Below the pieces are notes generated by a model, which saw nothing but the letters and a program-made list of their open reading frames with translations, made no database searches and was not told the DNA's origin. Position numbers and translations under genes: made by a program. Below, piece after piece: positions 6,224-13,133 of a stretch of DNA of 13,133 nt. The DNA comes from Deltaproteobacteria bacterium. Lineage in GTDB: Bacteria; Desulfobacterota; Dissulfuribacteria; Dissulfuribacterales; JALVPX01. Where the stretch lies: NCBI GenBank assembly GCA_027031565.1, contig JALVPX010000084.1:30114-43246 (forward strand), read 5' to 3'. Within the stretch, counting starts at the first letter, position 1; each line of letters starts with the position of its first letter.

Positions 6224-6586
6224 ATGACCATCAAGACAGCCACCCTCAGGATGCCTCAAAGGCGCTCATATGTTCGCAACACCGGCTATCGGCGGCCGGC
6301 CAGGACAAGTTCCAAGGCATCGGCCTCAAAGTCCAGGGCAAAGGAGGTCGTGGCCACTGTATTTGCCGTTATTTTCCTGCTCGTTGGAGTTTGGGCAAGC
6401 CTTGAAGTTCATAGCGTTGCAAATGAAGTGGCTAGGCTGAAAGAAACCCATGCCAGACTCGTGGCGGAAAACGTATCGCTTACGTCAAAGCTCCACAGCG
6501 CCACGGATAAAAAGGCCCTTGAGAAAATGGGCAGGCGTATCGGGCTCCATCCGCCAAAGGAAAACCAGATCATCTATCTCAGGTAA
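6224..6586 (+). CDS. ftsL: cell division protein FtsL
   Basis: The 120-residue protein has a basic, Arg/Lys/Ser-rich cytosolic tail of about 40 residues, one membrane span (about 42-60, VVATVFAVIFLLVGVWASL) and a periplasmic coiled-coil segment (about 62-92, with NEVARLKETHARLVAEN), ending in IGLHPPKENQIIYL. This layout, and the place between rsmH and the ftsI homologue, identify it as FtsL, which forms a complex with FtsB and FtsQ and helps activate septal wall synthesis. FtsL is poorly conserved in sequence, so topology and position carry most of the call. A near-perfect AAAGGAGG precedes the ATG. The next gene starts 2 bp after its stop. Confidence 0.9.
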   Translation: MTIKTATLRMPQRRSYVRNTGYRRPARTSSKASASKSRAKEVVATVFAVIFLLVGVWASLEVHSVANEVARLKETHARLVAENVSLTSKLHSATDKKALEKMGRRIGLHPPKENQIIYLR

Positions 6587-6588
6587 AG

Positions 6589-8331
6589 ATGGCAAGGAAG
6601 TTCTTCAAAGAGCATAAAGGGTATACCTGGGCATTCCTGTTAATAATGTCCATGGGCCTGTTTAACGTCCAGTGCGCCAGCTCCTTTGAAGGCGCCACCA
6701 TCCAGGCCATGATGGGGCAGGACGCCAAGAGGCAGACCATTTTTGACCGAAACGGCGCTGTTGTTGCAGCCAGCGTCTTGACTGCCTCTGTCTATCTCAA
6801 TCCCTTGACTGTACCCACGGGTTCGAAATGGGCTGAACAATTGGAGGAAGTTCTCTCTCTCCCAGAAGGCTCCATTAGGGAGAAACTGCTGGGAGCAAAA
6901 GGGGTTTTTTGTTTAAAGGAGGAACTCTCTGAGCAGGAGGTGGAAGATCTTTTAAGCCTTGGTCTAGACTGCCTTGAGATTTACAAGAAATTTAAAAGAA
7001 TTTATCCAACAGCGCCTGTGGCAAAGGCCATTCTGGGTAATGTTGACAACGAGGGCATCGCCTCCGAAGGTGTGGAATATTTTTTTGATTCAAGGCTGCG
7101 GCAGCCTGGTTACGAGGAGGAAAGTGAAACAGCGGGCCTCTTTCTTACCATCGACACGACCTTGCAGAAACGGGCTGAAAAGGAGCTGGAATGGCAGATG
7201 TACCGCTGCAGGGCTAAAAACGGGGCCTTTGTGATAACCAGGCTTTCTGATGGCGAGGTATTGGCCCTTGCCACCTCCCGTTTCAAAAACAAGAAAAAAT
7301 CAGACAGACCCCATAAAGGCGGGCTGTTTGCCCTATACCCCAAGGCGAAACCACTTTTGCTGCTTCCCCTGTTTGACATGCTCGAAAAAGGCAAAGAAGA
7401 GCTCCATGAGCAGGAGAGGCTGGAAGCAGCCCAGGGGAATAGCGATAAAAATGAGAAAAAGGCGGCGGGAGGCGCAAGGAAAAACACCGGCAAAAGGCAT
7501 GCCCTGAGATGGAGATGGGTGGAGGCGGACAAAGACCTCTACGTATGGGGCCCCTGGAGCAAGGATGAACTCGAGTATGTGGCAGATCCCAACCACTTGC
7601 TGCCCTATCTTTTGACCAGCGGTTTGGGGACGGCCACCAACATCGAACTTCCATATGAACGGACTGGCTCCCTGCCGACCCATATCCTCGGAAAGTGGAT
7701 GCTAGGAGACGAAGTGTCTGCTACCCCCTTGCAGATATTGAGGGCATTCAACTCCATCGCGACCTTGGGCTCCTTTTCAGACTTCCACCTCGTAAAAAGG
7801 AATGGTAAGGGACATGCATCGAAAATAGAATTCCCAGCCATACCGCAAAAAGTAATAAAGTTTGTATTAAAGAAACTCTCCAAGGCAAAAGGCCCTGTAA
7901 CTGCAATGGTCGCAAAGACCAAGACGAAACCGTCCAGGTACCAGGCCATGGCCCTTGGGTTTTGGCCTTTAGAAAATCCACAAGTGAGTTATATTCTGGT
8001 TGTAGATGACGCCCGCTGGAACCCCAGAAAGGCAAAGGGCAACCTTGGCACGCCCAAACGGGTGGCCCAGCTTGCCGTAAGGCTGCTGAAACAGCCTGAA
8101 ACCTCCAATGTGGTTACAGTGGAGGCGGATGAAGGAAAAAATAAAAAGGATATTTCTGGAAGGATGCCCAACCTGTTGGGCCTTTCCATGAGAAACGCCC
8201 TGGAGACCATGCTCGCAAAGGGTATTCAGGTGGAAATGGAAGGCAGCGGGCGTGTCACAAAGCAGATACCCAAGCCTGGTTCCGTTCTTCCTGAACACAG
8301 CGTTTGCAAATTGATTGGTACTGGTAGCTAG
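6589..8331 (+). CDS. ftsI: FtsI/PBP2x-like protein lacking catalytic motifs (probable pseudoenzyme)
   Basis: By position and fold this is the septal class B penicillin-binding protein, normally the transpeptidase that cross-links septal peptidoglycan. The 580-residue product has a membrane anchor (about 11-28), RQTIFDRNGAVVAAS (48-62, the usual R..I.DRNG..LA), KRIYPTAPVAKAILG (136-150), LTIDTTLQKRAEKEL (186-200), GAFVITRLSDGEVLALAT (212-229), GLGTATNIELPYERTGSLP (345-363), ATPLQILRAFNSIA (378-391) and a C-terminal PASTA domain (about 523-576). The catalytic motifs are missing. Where PGSTFKP is expected the protein reads PKAKP (251-255) with no serine; no SxN is present and that region is short; KTGT is KTKT (443-446). 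A Lys/Glu/Gly-rich insert lies near 265-303. The frame is intact and snugly placed in the operon. It may be a structural division protein rather than an enzyme; a decaying copy is less likely. Confidence 0.85.
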   Translation: MARKFFKEHKGYTWAFLLIMSMGLFNVQCASSFEGATIQAMMGQDAKRQTIFDRNGAVVAASVLTASVYLNPLTVPTGSKWAEQLEEVLSLPEGSIREKLLGAKGVFCLKEELSEQEVEDLLSLGLDCLEIYKKFKRIYPTAPVAKAILGNVDNEGIASEGVEYFFDSRLRQPGYEEESETAGLFLTIDTTLQKRAEKELEWQMYRCRAKNGAFVITRLSDGEVLALATSRFKNKKKSDRPHKGGLFALYPKAKPLLLLPLFDMLEKGKEELHEQERLEAAQGNSDKNEKKAAGGARKNTGKRHALRWRWVEADKDLYVWGPWSKDELEYVADPNHLLPYLLTSGLGTATNIELPYERTGSLPTHILGKWMLGDEVSATPLQILRAFNSIATLGSFSDFHLVKRNGKGHASKIEFPAIPQKVIKFVLKKLSKAKGPVTAMVAKTKTKPSRYQAMALGFWPLENPQVSYILVVDDARWNPRKAKGNLGTPKRVAQLAVRLLKQPETSNVVTVEADEGKNKKDISGRMPNLLGLSMRNALETMLAKGIQVEMEGSGRVTKQIPKPGSVLPEHSVCKLIGTGS

Positions 8332-8332
8332 G

Positions 8333-11281
8333 ATGGCTGGTGCGGCACAAATGGTAATAAACCAGACCTGGTTGTCTGAACTCTTGTATTCCTTTGAGGG
8401 AACAGAGATAATTCATGGAGAGATCCATGCCCTCAATGCCACAGGTGTTTCCCTGGACAGCCGCACCTTGGAGCCCGGAGATATCTTTGTGGCGATTTCC
8501 GGCTCGAGCAGCCGCGGGGCTAAATATGCCCTGGACGCTGTGAAGAAAGGGGCTGCTGCCATTGTCACTGGCAAAGGCCAAGGGCTTGCCGTTGCCAAGG
8601 CAACTGGCGGCGTTGTACCGGTCCTGGAAGTAAAAAGCCCTCGAAGGGCGGCGGCGCGCCTGGCCTGCGCATTTCAAGGGTATCCATGTCACGAATTCGA
8701 TCTTGTGGGCATAACTGGCACCAATGGCAAGACCACAATCACCTTTCTCCTTGAGTCCATACTCAAATGTGCAGGAAAATACCCAGGGGTCATCGGTACC
8801 GTGGACTGCCGTCTCGGCCTATGGTCGCAACAAACGGGCCTCACTACTCCTGATCCAGTCACCTTGCAGAAGCTCCTGAGGAAAATGGCGGACTCTGGTG
8901 CCGGCTCGGTGCTGCTGGAAGTATCTTCCCACGCCTTGGACCAAAACAGGGTGGAAGGCTGCCGGTTCAAGATCGCGATCTTCACCAACCTGACAAGAGA
9001 CCATCTCGACTATCATGGGAATATGGAAGAATATTATCGGGCCAAGTCGCGCCTTTTCAAGGAATACAGGCCTGAGTTTTCGGTCATCAACATAGACGAT
9101 CCCTATGGCCAGCGCCTTTACGAATCCCTCGAAGGCACGGCCCTGACCTACGGCTTTACCAAAAGCGCTGATGTACATCCCGTAGATTACACTGTCGATA
9201 TCTCGGGCCTCAGGGCCTTGATCCGCACACCCATTGGCTCCCTGGAAATTGGATCAGAGCTCATTGGAAGGCACAACCTGAGCAACATCCTGGCGGCCAT
9301 TTGTGCCTCGGTATGCCTTAACATAGAACCCTATACCATTAAAAAGGGCATATCGAGCCTGCGTTCCATTCCAGGCAGGCTTGAGAAAGTGGCTGCACCC
9401 AGGGGAATAACAGGCCTTGTAGACTACGCACACACACCAGATGCGCTGGAACACGTGTTGTTTGAGCTCAAGGGGCTTATATCTGGCAGGCTGATATGCG
9501 TTGCAGGCTGTGGAGGAAACAGGGACCAGGGCAAAAGGCCCTTGATGGGCAAAATAGCAGCCATGAACGCAGACTTGGCCATTTTCACCTCGGACAATCC
9601 GCGCGATGAAGATCCTGTCACCATAATCGAACAGATGAAGGAGGGATTGTCCGGCAGGGAAGAACTGCTGAAGAAGGTCAAGGTCATCCCTGACAGGAGA
9701 AAGGCCATCACATGGGCGGCTTCAATTGCCCGGCCAGGCGACTGCGTGCTGGTGGCTGGAAAGGGCCATGAATCGTACCAGCAAATTGGCCAAACCAAGA
9801 GGCCTTTTGATGACAAAAAGGTCTTGAGCCGAAGTTTCAATGCGTTGACTGCACAAGAAGTCGCTGAGGCCACGAACGGAACCATCCTGGAAGGCACAGA
9901 AGATACGCTTTTTACTGGAGTCTGTACAGATTCCCGCTCGATTGAACCAGGGAATCTTTTTGTACCAATCAAGGGGGCCAATTTTGACGGCCACGATTTT
10001 ATAGCAGCCTGCGCCGTGGACAAGGCTTCCGGATCCATTGTGGCACGGGAAAGAGTTGAAGATGCAAAGAGCGCCTTAACTGCCCGGGGGATAGCGGATT
10101 TCTGCCTCATAGGGGTGGAGGATACGGAGCGGGCGCTGGGGAACCTGGCATCCTATACGTGCAGGAAACATCAATTCAAGGTGTTTGCCATTACAGGGAG
10201 CTGCGGAAAGACCTCCACCAAGGAAATATTGCACGCCCTGCTGTCTCAGCGATGGAAAAGCGCCAAAACCATAAAAAATTTCAACAACTTGATAGGCCTG
10301 CCGCTTAGCGTCTTCCAGGCAGACATAGATTCAGAATGGCTCGTCCTCGAAATGGGCATGAACAGTCCAGGAGAGATCGCCAGGCTCACTGAAATTGCCA
10401 GTCCCGCGGCAGCGCTCATAACCAACATAAGGCCGGCCCATTTGGAGGGCCTGGGCTCAATCGAGGCCGTTGCAGCAGAAAAAATTTCTCTGTTCGTAGG
10501 GCTCGATCCTGATGCTTTAGCTGTAATCAACCTCGATGATCCATACATCTACGGGAAATCAAAGGAATTGCCATGCAGGCGTATAGGTTATTCCATGGAC
10601 CCGGACTCCGGTGCCGAGGTGGTGTGCTTGTCATGGCAGCCTGCCGTAGCTGGTTCCATTGCCCACTTTTCCTTTGAGGGTAATGAGCTTGATGTGAAAA
10701 TTCCCCTGCTGGGGAAAGTGGCAGTAAACAATGCCCTTGCTGCTTCAGCCGCTGCCTATGGGCTGGGGTTAGACCTTGGAGAGATAAAACAGGGCCTTGC
10801 TGATCTCAAACCCATGGCTGGCAGGCTGAATCTTGTTTCCTCGGGCAATGGCAAAAAGATCCTTGACGATGCATACAATGCCAACCCCGCCTCAATGGAG
10901 GCCGCACTGGACACCTTGGAACACTTGGCCCTTCGTGATTCCAGGGTGGCTGTTCTAGGTGATATGTACGAGCTCGGTGAGCAGGCAGACGCCTTGCATG
11001 CCGGGGTTGGAGCCAAGGCGGCCGAGGCTGGACTCGCCATGCTGCTTGCAGCTGGCAGGTATGCTGAAAAAATAAGGGAAGGTGCTGAAGCAGCTGGCCT
11101 TGCACCTGATAGGATCAAGGTCTTCCAAGACACGGAGCTGCTGCTGAAATGGCTTGAGACTGAAGGTCTCAAAATCATTCCAAAAAATGCCACCATATTG
11201 GTTAAAGGCTCCCGTGCCATGGGCCTTGAAAAGGCCGTGCATCTCTTGACCGGCCTTGGCAGCAGAGAGGATGAGAGGTAA
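8333..11281 (+). CDS. murEF: MurE-MurF fusion: UDP-MurNAc-tripeptide synthetase and UDP-MurNAc-pentapeptide synthetase
   Basis: One frame of about 982 residues carries two complete Mur ligases. MurE (about 1-500) adds the third amino acid: GITGTNGKTT at about 126-135, LEVSSHALDQNRVEG, NLTRDHLDYHG, YYRAKSRLF with the likely carbamylated Lys, DNPR at 421-424 (the marker of meso-diaminopimelate use) and GKGHESYQ. MurF (about 505-982) adds D-Ala-D-Ala: TGSCGKTSTKE near 622, NFNNLIGLPLSV, MGMNSPGEIARL, DDAYNANPASMEAAL near 845 and LGDMYELGE. The junction is close, between MurE's FDDKKVL and MurF's NALTAQEVAEATNG, with almost no linker. All catalytic motifs look intact. The start is uncertain: ATG 8333 is used, two bases after the ftsI stop; TTG 8315 and ATG 8351 are alternatives. 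mraY starts 2 bp after the stop. Confidence 0.95.
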   Translation: MAGAAQMVINQTWLSELLYSFEGTEIIHGEIHALNATGVSLDSRTLEPGDIFVAISGSSSRGAKYALDAVKKGAAAIVTGKGQGLAVAKATGGVVPVLEVKSPRRAAARLACAFQGYPCHEFDLVGITGTNGKTTITFLLESILKCAGKYPGVIGTVDCRLGLWSQQTGLTTPDPVTLQKLLRKMADSGAGSVLLEVSSHALDQNRVEGCRFKIAIFTNLTRDHLDYHGNMEEYYRAKSRLFKEYRPEFSVINIDDPYGQRLYESLEGTALTYGFTKSADVHPVDYTVDISGLRALIRTPIGSLEIGSELIGRHNLSNILAAICASVCLNIEPYTIKKGISSLRSIPGRLEKVAAPRGITGLVDYAHTPDALEHVLFELKGLISGRLICVAGCGGNRDQGKRPLMGKIAAMNADLAIFTSDNPRDEDPVTIIEQMKEGLSGREELLKKVKVIPDRRKAITWAASIARPGDCVLVAGKGHESYQQIGQTKRPFDDKKVLSRSFNALTAQEVAEATNGTILEGTEDTLFTGVCTDSRSIEPGNLFVPIKGANFDGHDFIAACAVDKASGSIVARERVEDAKSALTARGIADFCLIGVEDTERALGNLASYTCRKHQFKVFAITGSCGKTSTKEILHALLSQRWKSAKTIKNFNNLIGLPLSVFQADIDSEWLVLEMGMNSPGEIARLTEIASPAAALITNIRPAHLEGLGSIEAVAAEKISLFVGLDPDALAVINLDDPYIYGKSKELPCRRIGYSMDPDSGAEVVCLSWQPAVAGSIAHFSFEGNELDVKIPLLGKVAVNNALAASAAAYGLGLDLGEIKQGLADLKPMAGRLNLVSSGNGKKILDDAYNANPASMEAALDTLEHLALRDSRVAVLGDMYELGEQADALHAGVGAKAAEAGLAMLLAAGRYAEKIREGAEAAGLAPDRIKVFQDTELLLKWLETEGLKIIPKNATILVKGSRAMGLEKAVHLLTGLGSREDER

Positions 11282-11283
11282 GC

Positions 11284-12363
11284 ATGTTATACCACATCCT
11301 CTATCCCCTGCATGACGCCTGGTCAATCTTCAATGTCTTCCGCTACATTACCTTCAGGACCATATATGCCACCGTTACCTCATTGCTCTTCGTTCTCTGC
11401 TTCGGGCCCTACTTCATAAACATGATGAAACGCATGCAGCTAGGGGAGGAAATCAGGGAAGACGGGCCTCAAAGCCACTTTTCCAAGGCCGGAACCCCAA
11501 CCATGGGGGGCATCCTCATAGTTGCCGGCATATGCACAGGCACCCTTTTGTGGGCTGACTTGACCAATATCTTCATATGGGCAGCCCTGGCCGTATTGAT
11601 AACCTATGCCCTGCTCGGCCTGGGGGACGACCTGATAAAGGTTAAAAAGATTTCCCCAAAAGGCCTGAGCGGCAAATGGAAGATTGCGGTTCAGGCAGTA
11701 TGCGGCCTTCTTGCCATCATTCTGGTAATGAAACATGGCAGCTGGGATACCCAGGTCTATGTGCCGTTTCTTAAAAACATCCATCCGGACCTCGGTATCG
11801 CGTATCCAATATTTGCCCTGCTCGTAATTGTCGGCGCCTCAAATGCGCTTAATTTGACTGACGGGCTGGATGGGTTGGCCACCGGCCCTTTTGTGATCTC
11901 AGCGGCGGTCTATGCCCTTTTCACCTATCTTGCCGGGAATGCAAGGCTTGCGGGATACCTGCAGATTCCCTATGTGCCTGGGGCAGGGGAACTGACCATA
12001 TTCTGCGGGGCCATGGTTGGAGCAGGACTTGGCTTTTTATGGTACAATTCTTACCCTGCAGAGATCTTCATGGGGGATGTTGGATCGCTTGCCATCGGCG
12101 GGGCACTGGGGGTTGCCGCCATTTTCAGCAAGCAAGAAATTTTGCTCTGCCTCGTAGGCGGTCTGTTTGTTATGGAGGCCCTGTCTGTGATTATTCAAGT
12201 CGCCTTTTTTAAAATCACCCATGGGAAGAGGGTATTCAAGATGGCACCTCTGCACCATCACTTTGAGTTGATGGGATGGCCGGAACCGAAAATTACTGTA
12301 AGGCTGTGGATTTTATCTATCCTGCTGGGCCTTGTTGCAGTAAGCACGTTGAAATTGAGGTAA
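11284..12363 (+). CDS. mraY: phospho-N-acetylmuramoyl-pentapeptide transferase MraY
   Basis: MraY moves phospho-MurNAc-pentapeptide from UDP to undecaprenyl phosphate, making lipid I at the inner membrane. The 359-residue polytopic protein shows SHFSKAGTPTMGG, the LGDDLIKVKK metal-site motif with GLSGKWKI, NLTDGLDGLATGP, FMGDVGSLAIGG, and the signature APLHHHFELMGW with KITVRLWI at the C-terminus. About ten hydrophobic segments fit the family. AGAGG before the ATG is a fair ribosome site, and the gene abuts murEF and murD. It follows the pentapeptide-forming fusion directly, matching the pathway order. Confidence 0.97.
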   Translation: MLYHILYPLHDAWSIFNVFRYITFRTIYATVTSLLFVLCFGPYFINMMKRMQLGEEIREDGPQSHFSKAGTPTMGGILIVAGICTGTLLWADLTNIFIWAALAVLITYALLGLGDDLIKVKKISPKGLSGKWKIAVQAVCGLLAIILVMKHGSWDTQVYVPFLKNIHPDLGIAYPIFALLVIVGASNALNLTDGLDGLATGPFVISAAVYALFTYLAGNARLAGYLQIPYVPGAGELTIFCGAMVGAGLGFLWYNSYPAEIFMGDVGSLAIGGALGVAAIFSKQEILLCLVGGLFVMEALSVIIQVAFFKITHGKRVFKMAPLHHHFELMGWPEPKITVRLWILSILLGLVAVSTLKLR

Positions 12364-12368
12364 CAGGC

Positions 12369-13133
12369 ATGTTCAAGGGACTTAAAATAATGGTGATAGG
12401 CGCTGGGCTCTCAGGCCGTTCTGCTGCCAGATGGCTGGCATGTGCAGGGGCGGACGTGACCATCAGCGACACCAAACCCCTTGACCAGTGGGATCAGCAG
12501 GGCCTGGTTGAATTGGATGCTTGTGGCGTAAGATTGGAAGCCGGCGGTCATTCCCAGGAAAAGGTCGGCCATTCAGACATGGTCGTAGTGAGCCCAGGTG
12601 TGCCCTTGGATTCTCCTCCTGTGGCTTCTGCATTGCAAAACAAAGTTCCCGTATGTGGCGATCTGTGCCTTGCCACAGCCCTCTGGAAAGGACCCATTAT
12701 TGCCATCACAGGCACCAACGGCAAGACCACAACCACCATGCTCACCTATAGGATGCTCGAATCCTCTGGCATACCATGTGTGTGCGGCGGCAACATAGGC
12801 ACCCCGCTGTTTGATCTATTTGATGAAAACGATGAAAAGTGCGTTGCAGTCCTGGAAGTGAGCAGCTTCCAGCTTGACTATTTCATGCCGACACCGCTTT
12901 TTGACCTGCCAATCTTCACCTCGGCAACAGTCCTGAACCTGGCGCCGGACCACATGGATAGATACTTGAGCCTGGATTTTTACAGAAGGAGCAAGGCCCG
13001 CATCTTTGACATGCTCGGGAAAGAAGGGCTTGCCCTCCTGCCGGCCCGGGAAAAGACGTCGCTTTGGATCAGCAAAGGCCCCGGCCCGAATCTGGCATAC
13101 TTTGGCCACAGGAAGAGCGAGGCTGCACACTCT
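12369..13133 (+). CDS. murD: UDP-N-acetylmuramoyl-alanine-D-glutamate ligase MurD (3' end cut off)
   Basis: MurD adds D-glutamate to UDP-MurNAc-L-Ala. The first 255 codons are present and the frame runs off the window. The N-terminal Rossmann domain opens with KIMVIGAGLSGRSAARWL, followed by VVVSPGVP, the ATP loop AITGTNGKTTTT, CGGNIGTPL, LEVSSFQLDYF (usually ELSSFQL) and NLAPDHMDRYLSLDFYRRSKARIF with the expected carbamylated Lys. GAGG (12357-12360) lies 8 bases before the ATG, and the gene starts 5 bp after mraY. The C-terminal part, and any ftsW or murG beyond it, is outside the window. Confidence 0.95.
   Translation, partial: MFKGLKIMVIGAGLSGRSAARWLACAGADVTISDTKPLDQWDQQGLVELDACGVRLEAGGHSQEKVGHSDMVVVSPGVPLDSPPVASALQNKVPVCGDLCLATALWKGPIIAITGTNGKTTTTMLTYRMLESSGIPCVCGGNIGTPLFDLFDENDEKCVAVLEVSSFQLDYFMPTPLFDLPIFTSATVLNLAPDHMDRYLSLDFYRRSKARIFDMLGKEGLALLPAREKTSLWISKGPGPNLAYFGHRKSEAAHS

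Noticed and set aside
6640..6680. Lipoprotein signal in the FtsI homologue because of a cysteine after the hydrophobic segment (FNVQC)
   Set aside because: The residues before the cysteine do not fit a lipobox, and a plain membrane anchor is the family norm.
7250..7507. Frameshift hiding the normal SxxK motif of the FtsI homologue
   Set aside because: The other forward frame across this stretch has no STFK-like motif, and the used frame keeps family landmarks on both sides.
9424..10110. Long reverse-strand open frame (228 codons) opposite the MurE-MurF gene
   Set aside because: It is antisense to strongly conserved Mur ligase motifs, has no recognisable domain and is explained by codon bias of the sense gene.

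Overview
The window is a bacterial chromosomal segment of about 50% GC. It looks like a sulfate-reducer-type deltaproteobacterium (Desulfobacterota). This assignment is an inference from protein flavour (meso-DAP-type MurE, PASTA-tailed FtsI homologue, MraZ, FtsL and MltG style) and gene order; no rRNA or other marker confirms it. There are no mobile elements, CRISPR arrays or tRNAs that I can see.

Left part (1-3501). A short leader region with a possible 25-codon ORF precedes a compact forward set: purD, purE (both in purine synthesis) and a tsaC/Sua5-type threonylcarbamoyl-AMP synthase. The tsaC 3' end overlaps convergently by 59 bp with a reverse-strand ttcA-like tRNA thiolation gene. Two tRNA modification genes therefore sit tail to tail. 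Upstream of ttcA, on its strand, is a possible 30-residue membrane peptide (3409-3501). Its frame stays open for another 33 codons past the UGA.

Middle (3502-4867). mltG encodes the endolytic peptidoglycan transglycosylase. It is followed by a long hairpin and then a strong regulatory region: an AT-rich palindrome, a TTGACA/TATAGT promoter, and four 10-bp repeats of the AWAGTGG type. These repeats end in the mraZ ribosome-binding site and look like the autoregulatory MraZ operator of the division and cell wall (dcw) cluster.

Right part (4868-13133). This is a tightly packed dcw operon: mraZ, rsmH, ftsL, an ftsI homologue, a fused murE-murF, mraY and murD (cut by the window end). Together these make and link the UDP-MurNAc-pentapeptide precursor, attach it to lipid, and build the divisome core.

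The most striking observation is the ftsI-position protein. It keeps the membrane anchor, the PBP dimerisation-type region, the transpeptidase fold landmarks and a C-terminal PASTA domain, but it has lost the catalytic serine SxxK motif, the SxN motif and the KTG motif (now KTKT). It is an intact 580-codon frame, so it may be a pseudoenzyme penicillin-binding protein acting as a divisome scaffold. The second unusual point is the in-frame MurE-MurF fusion of about 982 residues.
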